A DNA stretch of 64,000 nt from Parasutterella excrementihominis YIT 11859 (GCF_000205025.1 NZ_GL883687.1:62001-126000), one strand, 5' to 3'; numbered from the stretch's first letter, positions 8,210-17,517 are shown. Made by a program: numbers and translations. The notes: generated by a model from the letters alone, not told the origin.

Positions 8210-9571
8210 ATGAGTATTTATTTCTGGTTCCAATTTGCCCTGCTGATTGCATTCCTCTTCATCTCCGCTCCGCGCGGCGGTATGTTCCTGGGTTTGTTCT
8301 CCGGCATCAGTTTGATTGTGATTATGTTCGGTCCGAAACCTTGGTTAGGTCTTCCTCCGGGTAAACCGCCGGTCGACGTTATTCTGACCATCATCGCCGT
8401 GGTGGCAGCAGGTTCTACACTGCAGGCTTCCGGCGGCTTGGACTGCATGCTTCAGATCGCTGAAAAGATTCTGAGAAAACGTCCTAAAGTTGTGACCTTC
8501 CTCGCTCCGCTTTGCACCTTCACACTGACGATCCTCTGCGGTACAGGCCATACGGTTTACACACTCCTTCCTATTATTTATGACGTCGCAATCAAGACCG
8601 GTATCCGTCCGGAACGTCCGATGGCAGCTTCCTCTATCGCTGCTCAGATGGGTGTGATCTGCTCTCCGGTGTCCGTCGCCTGCGTTTCTATGGTCGCTTT
8701 GATCGCCGGCCATCCGATGGCAAACGGTACTGAAGTCGGCCTGGTTGAACTCTGCAGTTTGACCATCCCTGCCGGTTTGATCGGTTTGCTCGTCATGGCT
8801 ACATACTCCAACTTCCGCGGCAAAGACCTCGACAAAGACCCGCAGTTCCAGGCTCTGATCGCTGATCCGGAAGCCAAGCGCTATGTTTACGGCGATTCCA
8901 TGACTCTCCTCGGCAAGAAGCTTCCTTCCAGACAGTGGACAGCTATGTGGATCTTCCTTGCTGTTGTTCTCGTCGTTGCTCTGCTTGGTGCCTTCTCTGA
9001 ACTCCGTCCGATGGTCGGCAAGAAACCTCTCTCCATGACTCTGGTTATTCAGATGTTCATGCTCTGCGCCGGCGCTCTCATCTGCATGATCACAAAGACT
9101 CCTCCGAAGTCCGTCGGCGGTACCTCTGTGTTCCGTTCCGGTATGGTTGCTGTGGTCTGCGTGTTCGGCGTTGCATGGCTCTCCGATACGATCTTCAAGG
9201 CTCACCTCAATGAACTGAAAGAAGTCCTCGTTGAATACGTCAAGCTCTATCCGTGGGCATACGCAGTCGTTCTCCTGTTAGTTTCCAAGCTCGTTAACTC
9301 TCAGGCTGCTGCTATCGCTATCGTGGTTCCGGTTGCCATCAGCATCGGTACTCCGACTGGTGTGGTTGTCGGCTGCTGCTCTGCTTGCTATGGCTACTAC
9401 ATCATCCCGACATATCCTTCTGACCTGGCTTCCATCGAGTTCGACCGTTCCGGAACAACTCATATTGGTAAGTTCGTGATCAACCACTCCTTCATCCTTC
9501 CTGGCTTGATCGGTGTGATCACCGCCACGATCTGCGGTTACTTTATGGCGATCGCTCGCGGCTGGATCTAA
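8210..9571 (+). CDS. Anaerobic C4-dicarboxylate carrier, DcuA/DcuB family
   Basis: A 453-residue inner-membrane carrier with about ten hydrophobic segments. Proteins of this family exchange or take up fumarate, malate, aspartate and succinate during anaerobic growth. The Dcu block [15 protein letters not shown] (about 21-35) and the [19 protein letters not shown] stretch (about 111-129) are characteristic. It has a good ACAGGAG ribosome-binding site and is followed by a strong terminator, so it is monocistronic. Sequence alone does not separate DcuA from DcuB. The upstream tandem operator suggests tight control. Confidence 0.85.
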   Translation: MSIYFWFQFALLIAFLFISAPRGGMFLGLFSGISLIVIMFGPKPWLGLPPGKPPVDVILTIIAVVAAGSTLQASGGLDCMLQIAEKILRKRPKVVTFLAPLCTFTLTILCGTGHTVYTLLPIIYDVAIKTGIRPERPMAASSIAAQMGVICSPVSVACVSMVALIAGHPMANGTEVGLVELCSLTIPAGLIGLLVMATYSNFRGKDLDKDPQFQALIADPEAKRYVYGDSMTLLGKKLPSRQWTAMWIFLAVVLVVALLGAFSELRPMVGKKPLSMTLVIQMFMLCAGALICMITKTPPKSVGGTSVFRSGMVAVVCVFGVAWLSDTIFKAHLNELKEVLVEYVKLYPWAYAVVLLLVSKLVNSQAAAIAIVVPVAISIGTPTGVVVGCCSACYGYYIIPTYPSDLASIEFDRSGTTHIGKFVINHSFILPGLIGVITATICGYFMAIARGWI

Positions 9572-9611
9572 GAGAAGATTTAGTACTCTAGAAAAGCTCT
9601 GATTTTTGAGG

Positions 9612-9648
9612 CGAGGGAAAACACCTAGTGTTTTCCCTCGTTTTGTTT
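9612..9648 (+). terminator. Rho-independent terminator after the Dcu gene
   Basis: A perfect 13-base stem (9612-9624 with 9628-9640) with a 3-base loop is followed by TTTTGTTTT. This isolates the Dcu gene from the nap operon. Confidence 0.95.
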
Positions 9649-9667
9649 TATGCTCATGGAGTACTCG

Positions 9668-9686
9668 CTTGAGCTTGTCGCTCAAG
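9668..9686 (+). promoter_or_regulatory. Palindrome in the nap promoter region
   Basis: CTTGAGC-TTGTC-GCTCAAG is a perfect 7-base inverted repeat, 48 bases before napD and after the preceding terminator. The TTGAG/CTCAA halves resemble FNR halves (TTGAT/ATCAA), but the spacer is 7 rather than 4. It could be an operator for a Crp/Fnr-type regulator or a leader hairpin. A possible -10, TATTAT, lies near 9713-9718. Confidence 0.4.
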
Positions 9687-9733
9687 TGTTGGTAGATTCT
9701 TGAAGGACACTCATATTATTTAAAGGAGTTGTT

Positions 9734-9994
9734 ATGAACTATTCCGGAGTGTTGGTTAGTGCCTTCCCCGGCCGTTATGACGAAATGCTCCGTGAACTCG
9801 ACACCATAGAGGGTGTGGAAGTCCACCAACAGGACCCCGATCATAATCGCTGCATCATCGTGATTGAAGCTCCGGATGTCACAGCGGAAGTTGACCTTTT
9901 TAAAGCCGTTTCAACTCTTTCTGGTGTTGCCGATGCGGCTCTTGTTGTTCACAACTTTGAGGACGATGCAGTAGTTTGTTCCTCTAATACTTAA
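9734..9994 (+). CDS. napD: NapD chaperone for periplasmic nitrate reductase
   Basis: A small (86-residue) cytosolic protein that binds the NapA twin-arginine signal peptide and takes part in its maturation before export. The ferredoxin-like fold pattern of NapD is seen: SGVLVSAFPGR at the start, a central EGVEVHQQDPDHNRCIIVIE, and a C-terminal STLSGVADAALVVHNFED. AAAGGAG lies 6 bases before the ATG. It is first in the napDAGHB operon, 36 bases before napA. Confidence 0.9.
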   Translation: MNYSGVLVSAFPGRYDEMLRELDTIEGVEVHQQDPDHNRCIIVIEAPDVTAEVDLFKAVSTLSGVADAALVVHNFEDDAVVCSSNT

Positions 9995-10030
9995 GTTTTC
10001 CCCAATTAGATTTCTTGTTCAGGAGACAAT

Positions 10031-12796
10031 ATGACGATTAATAATCCCCAAGTTAAACGTCGTGATTTACTGAAAGCCGGAGTGGCTGCATCTGCAGCGA
10101 TGACGGTTGGTATACCTCTGAGCGAAGTTGCTAAAGCTGCGATTCAGAGCAGCGAAGGCGCTATCGTTTGGACGAAAGGCGTATGCCGTTTCTGCGGGAC
10201 AGGCTGCGGGCTTCAGGTCGGCGTAAAGGACGGCCGTGTTGTTGCCACAAAAGGCGACCCGGATGCACCCGTTAACAAGGGCTTGAACTGTATTAAAGGT
10301 TATTTCAATGCCAAGATTCTTTACGGAAAGGATCGCCTGACACAGCCTCTGATGCGCCGTACAAACGGGAAGTTCGATAAGAACGGAAAGTTTGAAGCGG
10401 TGACATGGGACGAGGCTCTCACCGAAATGGCGAATCAGTTCAAACGTGTTTACAAGGAAAAAGGACCGACAGGCGTTGCAATTCTGGGCAGCGGTCAGTA
10501 CACCATTCCGGAAGCTTATGCAGCCAGCAAACTCGTAAAAGCTGGTTGGCGTTCTAACAACATTGACCCGAATGCCCGTCTCTGTATGGCGAGCGCTGTG
10601 GTTGGTTTTTACCAGGTATTTGGTATAGACGAGCCGGCTAACAATTACTCCGACATTGAAAAATGCAACACAATGGTTTTGTGGGGCAATAACATGGCCG
10701 AGGCTCATCCGGTTCTTTGGTCTCGCGTTGCCGACCGCAAGCTGACGCACAAAGAGACGAAGATCATCAATCTTACGACCTATAAGAACATGAGTTCTAA
10801 CATGGCCGATGAAACGATCATCTTTGCTCCGAATGGTGACTTGGCTATCCTTAACTATATCCTGAGAGAAATAGTTCACCGTGACGCAATTGATCACGAC
10901 TTTGTGAACAAGCACTGCATCTTCGCCGCAGGCGGAATGGATATCGGCTACGGTATGCGTCCTACCGACAAGTTTGCATTTCCGAAAGAAAAAGATATTC
11001 AGGCTAAACAGAACGCCATCATCCTGAGCAAGGAAGAAGCCATCGCTCAGAGCCGTCCTGAATTAGCCGGCAAAGAAGTCAAACAGACTCAGCAGGGCGG
11101 CAAAGCCGGTGCTCACTGGAGCATCTCGTTTGAAGACTTCAAAAAAGGCGTTGAACCCTACACCTTGGACTTCACGGCACAAATCGCTAAGGGCGACCCT
11201 GACGAAAGCCTGGAAGACTTCAAGAAGAAACTTAAGAACCTTGCTGACATCTACATCGACAAGAAGAACGACATCCTCAGCTTCTGGTGCATGGGCTTTA
11301 ACCAGCATCAGAGAGGCGTTTGGGTCAATGAACTGATCTACTCCGTCCATCTCCTTCTTGCTAAACACGCTCGTCCGGGCAACGGTGCCTTCTCCTTAAC
11401 TGGTCAGCCTTCCGCTTGCGGTTCTGCTCGTGAAGTCGGTACTTTCTGCCACCGTCTGCCGTCCGACCTGCTGGTTGCTCAGAAACCGGCTCGTGTGAAG
11501 AGTGAAAAGATTTGGGGTGTCCCTGAAAAGACGATTAACCCGAAGGTTGGCCGTGCTTACATGGAAATCCTCCGCGGTATGGAAGACAATTCTGTCAACT
11601 TCGTTTGGACACAGGTTGTCAACCCCTTCCAGGCTGCACCGAACTCCAATCACTGGCTTAAGGCAGCTCGCCATCCCGAAAACTTCGTTGTGGTTGCCGA
11701 TGCCTATCCGACATTCTCCTGCCAGTACGCCGACTTGATTCTGCCGGCAGCAATGATCTTCGAAAAATGGGGTCTCTATGGCAACGCCGAACGTCGTACA
11801 CAAGGCTGGCAGCAGATGGCCAATCCTCCCGGAGAAGCTCGTACCGATCTGTGGATGATGATGGAATTTGCAAAACGCCTGCAGGTTAAAGACTGTTGGG
11901 GCGAACAGCCGGTTCCGGGCCTCAAGGTTGACGGCTACACCGACGGTAAACTGCCGAGCGTTCTCGACGAAGCCGAGAAGATGGGCATCAAACCCGACAT
12001 GACGCTCTATGACGTTCTCTTTGCACGTCCTGATAACCTGAAGGTGGCTTGGCCTGATCCTGACCTCGTCAGTAAGATCAATAGCACAACCGCTCCGGGC
12101 AACCTGAACTGGTTCCCTGAAAAGGCCCTGTTCAACGAATATCGTAAGTTCACATTGGGCGACGGCCATGACCTGGCTGACTTCACAACCTATATGAACT
12201 CCGAAACACGCGGTTTGATTTGGCCGGTTGTCAACGGTAAAGAAACCCTCTACCGCTTCAACCAGGACTATGACCCGTATGTCAAGGAAGGCGGTTACGC
12301 TTTCTACGGTAAGCTCTTCAAGGCAATCCCGACCGGCAACTTGTTCGGTGTCACGGATCCGAAACCGGTTCCGCTGCCTAACAAGGCTAAGATCTTCTTC
12401 CGTCCGTACGCTGCTCCTGTTGAACAGCCGGATAAGGAATATGACCTGTGGCTCTGCACCGGCCGTATCCTTGAACATTGGCATACCGGCAGTATGACCA
12501 TGAGAGTGCCTGAACTTGAACGTGCTCAGGCGAACTCCTTCTTGTACATGAATCCGAAGGATGCTGAAAAACGCGGCCTGAAGAACGGTGACGTCGCAGT
12601 TTGCGAAAGCCGCCGCGGTCAGGTCAAGGCGATTGTTCAGACCAACCAGCGTAACTTCATGCCGAGAGGAATGACATGGCTGGCCTTCTTCGATAGAAAA
12701 GTTCAGACCAACCAGGTCGTTATTGACGCGACAGACCCGATTTCCGAAGAACCGGATTTCAAGAAATCTGCCGTCAAGGTCTATAAGGCTCAGTAA
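10031..12796 (+). CDS. napA: NapA, catalytic subunit of periplasmic nitrate reductase
   Basis: Reduces nitrate to nitrite in the periplasm. 921 residues, longer than the E. coli enzyme (828) and near the length seen in epsilonproteobacterial NapA. The Tat signal KRRDLLKAGVAASAAM is at 9-24. The [4Fe-4S] cluster is held by C52, C55, C59 (CRFCGTGC) and C87. C185 in DPNARLCMASAVVGF is the expected molybdenum ligand of the bis-MGD cofactor. The C-terminal molydopterin-dinucleotide domain has LCTGRILEHWHTGSMTMR. NapD upstream fits its maturation; modABC elsewhere in the window would supply molybdate. Confidence 0.97.
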   Translation: MTINNPQVKRRDLLKAGVAASAAMTVGIPLSEVAKAAIQSSEGAIVWTKGVCRFCGTGCGLQVGVKDGRVVATKGDPDAPVNKGLNCIKGYFNAKILYGKDRLTQPLMRRTNGKFDKNGKFEAVTWDEALTEMANQFKRVYKEKGPTGVAILGSGQYTIPEAYAASKLVKAGWRSNNIDPNARLCMASAVVGFYQVFGIDEPANNYSDIEKCNTMVLWGNNMAEAHPVLWSRVADRKLTHKETKIINLTTYKNMSSNMADETIIFAPNGDLAILNYILREIVHRDAIDHDFVNKHCIFAAGGMDIGYGMRPTDKFAFPKEKDIQAKQNAIILSKEEAIAQSRPELAGKEVKQTQQGGKAGAHWSISFEDFKKGVEPYTLDFTAQIAKGDPDESLEDFKKKLKNLADIYIDKKNDILSFWCMGFNQHQRGVWVNELIYSVHLLLAKHARPGNGAFSLTGQPSACGSAREVGTFCHRLPSDLLVAQKPARVKSEKIWGVPEKTINPKVGRAYMEILRGMEDNSVNFVWTQVVNPFQAAPNSNHWLKAARHPENFVVVADAYPTFSCQYADLILPAAMIFEKWGLYGNAERRTQGWQQMANPPGEARTDLWMMMEFAKRLQVKDCWGEQPVPGLKVDGYTDGKLPSVLDEAEKMGIKPDMTLYDVLFARPDNLKVAWPDPDLVSKINSTTAPGNLNWFPEKALFNEYRKFTLGDGHDLADFTTYMNSETRGLIWPVVNGKETLYRFNQDYDPYVKEGGYAFYGKLFKAIPTGNLFGVTDPKPVPLPNKAKIFFRPYAAPVEQPDKEYDLWLCTGRILEHWHTGSMTMRVPELERAQANSFLYMNPKDAEKRGLKNGDVAVCESRRGQVKAIVQTNQRNFMPRGMTWLAFFDRKVQTNQVVIDATDPISEEPDFKKSAVKVYKAQ

Positions 12797-12806
12797 CTTT
12801 TGAACG

Positions 12807-12827
12807 GGAGGGCCGGGACGGCCCTCC
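12807..12827 (+). promoter_or_regulatory. GC-rich hairpin between napA and napG
   Basis: GGAGGGCC (12807-12814) pairs perfectly with GGCCCTCC (12820-12827) around a 5-base loop. No U-tract follows, so it is not a standard terminator. The only purine-rich Shine-Dalgarno-like run before napG lies inside this stem. It may protect the napDA message end or reduce napGHB translation. Confidence 0.55.
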
Positions 12828-12836
12828 GTACCCTCC

Positions 12837-13595
12837 ATGACGAATCAAACCCGAAGAGACGTTTTGAAGAAAGGTTTGCAAGTCGCTGCCGTCGGCGTGG
12901 GCGCCGGTCTGATTTGGGATTTATTCCTGCAGAAGTCCGCCAAAGCCCAGGGGTTTGTTCCCCGTCCGCCCGGAGCACTGCCTCCTGATCAGTTTGAAAC
13001 CGCCTGTTCCAAATGCGGACTGTGTGTGGAAGCATGCCCTTACGACACGCTGAAACTGGCCCGTTTCAACGATATCGCCGCCCCTGGAACACCGTTCTTT
13101 ACGCCGCGTGATATTCCCTGCTACATGTGCAGAGACATTCCCTGCGTGAAAGCCTGTCCGAGCGGAGCGCTGTCGCACGAATTAACCGACATTACCGAGG
13201 CAAAGATGGGTGTGGCCGCAATCGACCACTACACATGCTTGTCCTGGCAAGGTCTGCGCTGCGAAATCTGCTATCGCGACTGCCCTGAACAAAACAAGGC
13301 GATCGTGATCGTGAGCCAGCCGCGTCAGATCAGTAACCATGCGATGTTCGTACCGGAAATTCATCCCGATAAGTGCACCGGATGCGGTTTGTGCGTGCAT
13401 AGCTGCCCGACCGATAAACCTTCCATCAACATTGTTGATCCGGATGCGTTCCTCGGTAAGATCGGCGACCACTATCGTTTGGGCTGGAAGGAAAAACTCG
13501 ATGCTCGAGCTGTGCCCGATGCACCGATGACGAGTAAAGATGGGAAGCCGCTTCCTCCGGGAGGCCTCGACTTCCTGAATTCGGAGCTGCCATGA
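12837..13595 (+). CDS. napG: NapG, periplasmic iron-sulfur quinol dehydrogenase subunit
   Basis: Passes electrons from NapH toward the NapAB reductase. 252 residues. A Tat signal (QTRRDVLKKGLQVAAVG, about 4-20) precedes four ferredoxin-type clusters: CSKCGLCVEACPY, CYMCRDIPCVKACP, a CEICYRDCPEQ block, and CTGCGLCVHSCP near 180-191. The start at 12837 lacks a nearby Shine-Dalgarno because the GGGAGG upstream lies in a hairpin. It overlaps napH by 4 bases (ATGA). Confidence 0.93.
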   Translation: MTNQTRRDVLKKGLQVAAVGVGAGLIWDLFLQKSAKAQGFVPRPPGALPPDQFETACSKCGLCVEACPYDTLKLARFNDIAAPGTPFFTPRDIPCYMCRDIPCVKACPSGALSHELTDITEAKMGVAAIDHYTCLSWQGLRCEICYRDCPEQNKAIVIVSQPRQISNHAMFVPEIHPDKCTGCGLCVHSCPTDKPSINIVDPDAFLGKIGDHYRLGWKEKLDARAVPDAPMTSKDGKPLPPGGLDFLNSELP

Positions 13596-14479
13596 TGGAA
13601 AACAAAAAAGTAATTCGTCATCTGGACGCGCCCCGCACGTTCGGAGAATGGCTGCATCGCTATCGTTTTACGATTGCGCGCCGTTTTGTTCAGTTCTGCA
13701 TTCTGCTCGCCTTCATCGGGACATTCCGCTTCGGCTGGAAAGTCCTCGGTCATCCGATTCTTGCAGGTGATCTTTCTTCTTCTCGAATCTTTGACACCGT
13801 TCCGCTGGCTGATCCGTTTGCCGCTCTGCAGCGCTTGGTCGCTCAGTATTGGCTTTCACCGGAATCCATGATCGGAGCCGGAATCATCCTTGCCGTTTAC
13901 TGGGTTGTAAGCGGCAGATCGTTCTGCTCCTGGGTGTGCCCGATGAACTTGGTGACGGACTTTGCCTTCTGGTGCCGTAAGAAGTTAGGCATCAACACGA
14001 ACGTTCTGTCTCTGTCTTCCGGTACGCGTTATGTGCTTCTGGCGATTGCTCTGATTCTGTCTATTGTGACGGGAACGGCAGCTTTTGAAGCCATCAGCCC
14101 GCAAGGCATTCTGTGGCGTGAGATCGTTTACGGAGGATTCTTAGGTCTGTTGAGTGCTGTCTTCGGAATCTTTGCGCTTGACCTTGCCGTGACAAAACGC
14201 GGCTGGTGCGGCCATCTCTGTCCTTTAGGCGCCTTCTGGGCGTTGTGGGGAAAGATCGGTCTGACCAAAGTCAAGTTTGACAATGATACGTGCACCCGCT
14301 GCGGCGACTGCATCAAAGTCTGCCCCGAACCGCAAGTGATTAACTTCAAGAAAGCGGCGGAAGTCGGTATGTACGCTTCCGGAGAATGCACGAACTGCGG
14401 TAAATGCGTGAGCATTTGCCCGGAAAACAGCCTTAATTTCGGAATTCGCCCGATTAAAGATTCAAAGAAAACTCAATAG
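13592..14479 (+). CDS. napH: NapH, membrane quinol oxidase subunit
   Basis: A 295-residue inner-membrane protein that, with NapG, oxidises quinol for nitrate reduction. It has about four to five hydrophobic segments between residues 25 and 200, cytoplasmic CSWVCPMNLV and CGHLCPLGAFW motifs typical of NapH, and two C-terminal [4Fe-4S] motifs, CTRCGDCIKVCPEP and CTNCGKCVSICPENS. A second in-frame ATG follows immediately at 13595. It overlaps napG and is followed by napB 8 bases later. Confidence 0.93.
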   Translation: MMENKKVIRHLDAPRTFGEWLHRYRFTIARRFVQFCILLAFIGTFRFGWKVLGHPILAGDLSSSRIFDTVPLADPFAALQRLVAQYWLSPESMIGAGIILAVYWVVSGRSFCSWVCPMNLVTDFAFWCRKKLGINTNVLSLSSGTRYVLLAIALILSIVTGTAAFEAISPQGILWREIVYGGFLGLLSAVFGIFALDLAVTKRGWCGHLCPLGAFWALWGKIGLTKVKFDNDTCTRCGDCIKVCPEPQVINFKKAAEVGMYASGECTNCGKCVSICPENSLNFGIRPIKDSKKTQ

Positions 14480-14487
14480 GAGTTCAT

Positions 14488-14799
14488 ATGAAAAAATTAT
14501 TCATGCTTTCTCTTGCTGCACTGGTCTTTGCCCCTGTAGTGTATGCACAGCAGCCTGCTCAGTCCTCTGAGCTCGCCAAGTTTGCTCCCCCGATGATTCC
14601 GCATCCGATCGCAGCCTACATTCCGATTACTCCGGAAAAGAATGCCTGCGTGATGTGCCACATCCCCGGCGAACCGGGCATGAAAGTAGCCAAAGGCTCT
14701 CCCACACCGCTGCCTCCCAGCCATGTGAGCGACGGTAAGGTCAATCCCAACCGCTACGAATGCCTGCTCTGCCACGCTGAAGTTCTGCCGCAAAAATAA
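14488..14799 (+). CDS. napB: NapB, diheme cytochrome c subunit of nitrate reductase
   Basis: Periplasmic electron donor to NapA. A short (103-residue) form with a Sec signal (MKKLFMLSLAALVFAPVVYA-Q) and two CxxCH heme sites, CVMCH (about 54-58) and CLLCH (about 93-97). PHPIAAYIPITPEKNACVMCH matches the NapB core. E. coli NapB is about 150 residues, so this is a compact version. It is last in the operon and is followed by a strong terminator. No napC or napF accompanies it. Confidence 0.9.
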   Translation: MKKLFMLSLAALVFAPVVYAQQPAQSSELAKFAPPMIPHPIAAYIPITPEKNACVMCHIPGEPGMKVAKGSPTPLPPSHVSDGKVNPNRYECLLCHAEVLPQK

Positions 14800-14814
14800 A
14801 GCGTAGAGCCACAC

Positions 14815-14856
14815 AAAAAAGCGCACTTCCGAATTTCCAGTCGTGCGCTTTTTTTG
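14815..14856. terminator. Bidirectional terminator between napB and the response regulator
   Basis: AAAAAAGCGCAC (14815-14826) pairs with GTGCGCTTTTTT (14843-14854) around a 16-base loop. A-tract and T-tract flanks allow termination in both directions between the convergent units. Confidence 0.9.
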
Positions 14857-14867
14857 TATTGGCAGAA

Positions 14868-15512
14868 CTAAAGATTCTTTTGTTCTTTAGCCCAAACCGC
14901 TGCTTCCACTCTGGAGCGGAAGGAGAGCTTGTGGAGCACATGTTTGACGTGCACTTTGACCGTGCCGTCAGAAATTTCAAGGGCTTTGCCGATTTCTTTG
15001 TTGGTCTTGCCCTGCGCAATGAGCTTCAAGACGCTCTTTTCTCGTTCTGTAAGCTCGGAGACGCGGCGCTCTTTGCTGAAGGACTCTTCTCTTAAGCACT
15101 CGGCTAAGGCCTGATTCATCGACGCAGAGAGAACTGTTTGGCCTTTTGCGGCTTTCTGAATGTCTTCAAGAATCTGTTCCGGCTCCTGATCTTTGAGCAG
15201 GTAGCCGTCGGCGCCGTTTTGGAAGCATTGGAGCAGGTCGGAAGGAGAGTCCGAAACCGTGAGCATGATGACACGGATCGAAGGGTCAAACGTTTTGATT
15301 GCCGTTAGGATCTCCACGCCGCTCGTGTGCTTCATGTTCAAGTCCAAAAGAACGATATCGGGGTCTCTTTCGCGTACAGCTACCATTGCTGCTTCGAAAT
15401 CGCCGGCTTCAGCGACAACGTTAAAGGACGGATCCATTTTTAATAACTGGATGACGCCGCGGCGAAAGAGCGGGTGGTCATCTACAACAATAATGTCATG
15501 TTCACTAGCCAT
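14868..15512 (-). CDS. NarL/FixJ-family response regulator
   Basis: A 214-residue DNA-binding regulator. The receiver domain has the acidic pair D11-D12, the likely phosphoacceptor D57 (VLLDLNM) and the K in LLKDQ; the LuxR-type HTH runs about 148-190 (LTEREKSVLKLIAQGKTNKEIG). It overlaps the kinase gene by one base (TGATG), so the two are cotranslated. The partner kinase carries a nitrate-sensor signature and nap lies convergently next door, so a NarL or NarP role is likely. The target set is inference. Confidence 0.9.
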   Translation of the reverse strand: MASEHDIIVVDDHPLFRRGVIQLLKMDPSFNVVAEAGDFEAAMVAVRERDPDIVLLDLNMKHTSGVEILTAIKTFDPSIRVIMLTVSDSPSDLLQCFQNGADGYLLKDQEPEQILEDIQKAAKGQTVLSASMNQALAECLREESFSKERRVSELTEREKSVLKLIAQGKTNKEIGKALEISDGTVKVHVKHVLHKLSFRSRVEAAVWAKEQKNL

Positions 15513-17416
15513 CAGGAAACCGCCTTTTTCTGAGAGTTAAAACGAAGAACAACCGAAGTTCCGTGGGGGATGACAGGTTCAACATGCAATTCCCCGCCCA
15601 ATACCTTAGCACGCTCATGCATGATTTCCAACCCGTAATGACCTTTCTTACTTTTTAGATCAAATCCTTGCCCGTTGTCTGAGACGCGCATTTCGAAGGA
15701 ATATTCCCCTATCGGTTTAAAGGTGACCTCTACGGCGCTTGCCCGAGAATGCTTCTCGACGTTGGTCAGAGCTTCACGCAGGATGTGGAGCAAATGTACA
15801 TGGCTTTGAGCATCCAGCTCAAAACTTTGAATCTGATTTTCGACGCTATAGTCGATGCCGGAACGCTCCTTAAATTCATCCAGAGAGGAAAGAATGTTCT
15901 CACGAAGGTCTGGAGATTTCGGCTTGAGACGGAAGGTTGTCAAAACTGAACGGAGCTGTTGATAAGCGGTGATCACGCCGAGCTTGAGCTCATCGAGAAT
16001 GCTGCGGACTTCAGCTTCGTCGGACTTGTTTTTAAGTGCGGCGTCCAGACGTGTGATTTGAATTCGAGAGAAGGAGAGGGACTGAGCGATCGAGTCATGA
16101 AGTTCGCGCGCGATTGTCGAGCGTTCTTCAAAAAGAATCAGGCGGCGAGACTCCACGTTCTTCTCAGAGTTGTTGATCGCTAAAGCAAATTCTCGTGCAA
16201 TGCTTCGAAGCAGTTCGCGATCGATGTGCACCGGAGCTTCACCGCAAAAGATTGCAGCAAAAGACAGCCTCGTGGTTCCGACAGCTCCGGGGACAAGAAC
16301 GAGTGTGCAGTCTTTTCCGAGGACTTCTTTCTTGAAGAAATTGTATTTCTCGAAGGAAACGTTTTGGCCTTCAAAAAACTTTCTTATTTCTTCGGGGTCA
16401 ATCGGATGGTGGCTGAATCGCGCGGCAAGACGAAGCGTCTTGTCGCCGTCGTTGCGAAGGTAAACAGCGCAGCTCAAGGCTTCTAAATTTTCGGAGCAAA
16501 AGTCCAGGGCTTTTTCTAAAACCGATCGGTTGAGCTCAGCCCCGAGGACGTTCTTAAGCCCGTAGAGCAGGTTGAGCGCTTTGTTTTGGCGATTTAAGTC
16601 AGCAGTCTTTTCACGAACTTGTTCTTCCAGGGATGAGTACATGCGCGATAAGTCGCGGATCATGAAGTTCATGCTTTCGGAAAGTGTTCCGATCTCATTG
16701 TGCTTTCTGTAAGTACTCGACTTTGTGAAATCGCCGTTTCGGACGGAAGAGGCAAGGTTAGCCAAATCTTCTAAGGGTTCAAACAGCGTGTGACGCAGGA
16801 AATAGCGTACACCGAAGTAAAGGACGAAGGCCAAAAGCATGAAAGCAATGAGGCCGGCGTGGATGAAATTGCTTTTTGATTCGAGATCCTGTTCCAGGTC
16901 AAAAACAAACGTGTCGATGACAGAGACGAACTTAGGAACCGTATTTAAAAACTCATGGATCTTTTGCGGCTGCTGAATGGTTTCTATCGCCATCGGTTTT
17001 ATTTTTGAATAGAAATCGGAGGAAATAAGGTCGTAGCTTTTGCGAAGTTCATTGTCTGACTCCTCAGGAATAGCCTGAGTTAGCCCCGGCAGGTTTAAAC
17101 GTCTTTCGAATTCTGCAATGGCAGCCTTAATGTCCTTACTGCGAACAACCTCGGTGTCTTCCGAGCTGCGTGCGACTGTCAAGGCCAGCACATAACTCTG
17201 CATACGAAGAGAGCCCGACACATTAATTGCACTGCCTTTTCCGGTCGAATCTTCCGAGATTTGAAGTACGAGGAAGAGGGCTCCGAAGGCAAAGGCAGTG
17301 ACGACGAGCAAAAAGCAGGAGATCTGCCAAAACAGCGAGTGGCTGAAAGTTACAAGGAGTTTTTTCAGGTTCACTTTCGGCTTCTCCAATGAATGAACGT
17401 TGCAACTTCCGTTCAT
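15512..17416 (-). CDS. NarX/NarQ-type nitrate sensor histidine kinase
   Basis: A 634-residue inner-membrane kinase. TM1 is about 30-52 and TM2 about 184-206. The first part of the periplasmic domain carries the nitrate-binding P-box, with AINVSGSLRMQSY at 63-75, as in NarX. HAMP (about 207-260), a central GAF-like region, the HisKA_3 box with phosphoacceptor H440 (ARELHDSIAQSLS), and an HATPase domain with SDNGQGFDL follow. The P-box makes nitrate or nitrite the likely signal. Whether it is closer to NarX or NarQ cannot be told by eye. Confidence 0.9.
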   Translation of the reverse strand: MNGSCNVHSLEKPKVNLKKLLVTFSHSLFWQISCFLLVVTAFAFGALFLVLQISEDSTGKGSAINVSGSLRMQSYVLALTVARSSEDTEVVRSKDIKAAIAEFERRLNLPGLTQAIPEESDNELRKSYDLISSDFYSKIKPMAIETIQQPQKIHEFLNTVPKFVSVIDTFVFDLEQDLESKSNFIHAGLIAFMLLAFVLYFGVRYFLRHTLFEPLEDLANLASSVRNGDFTKSSTYRKHNEIGTLSESMNFMIRDLSRMYSSLEEQVREKTADLNRQNKALNLLYGLKNVLGAELNRSVLEKALDFCSENLEALSCAVYLRNDGDKTLRLAARFSHHPIDPEEIRKFFEGQNVSFEKYNFFKKEVLGKDCTLVLVPGAVGTTRLSFAAIFCGEAPVHIDRELLRSIAREFALAINNSEKNVESRRLILFEERSTIARELHDSIAQSLSFSRIQITRLDAALKNKSDEAEVRSILDELKLGVITAYQQLRSVLTTFRLKPKSPDLRENILSSLDEFKERSGIDYSVENQIQSFELDAQSHVHLLHILREALTNVEKHSRASAVEVTFKPIGEYSFEMRVSDNGQGFDLKSKKGHYGLEIMHERAKVLGGELHVEPVIPHGTSVVLRFNSQKKAVS

Positions 17417-17461
17417 TCTAATGACGAGAACACCATTGTTCGATTATTTTTCGAAAGGCCA

Positions 17462-17502
17462 AAACAAAAGGCGTCTGAAGCCAATGCATCGGACGCCTAT
17501 AG
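17462..17502 (-). terminator. Terminator downstream of the M20 hydrolase gene
   Basis: On the minus strand AGGCGTC and GACGCCT pair around a 16-base loop, followed by TTTTGTTTTGG. It lies just after the stop of the leftward gene at 17518. Confidence 0.7.
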
Positions 17503-17517
17503 AAAGCTAATCAATGT

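Noticed and set aside
11396-12838. 480-codon open frame antisense to napA
   Set aside because: It lies wholly opposite napA, has no recognisable domain, and arises from codon bias on the coding strand.
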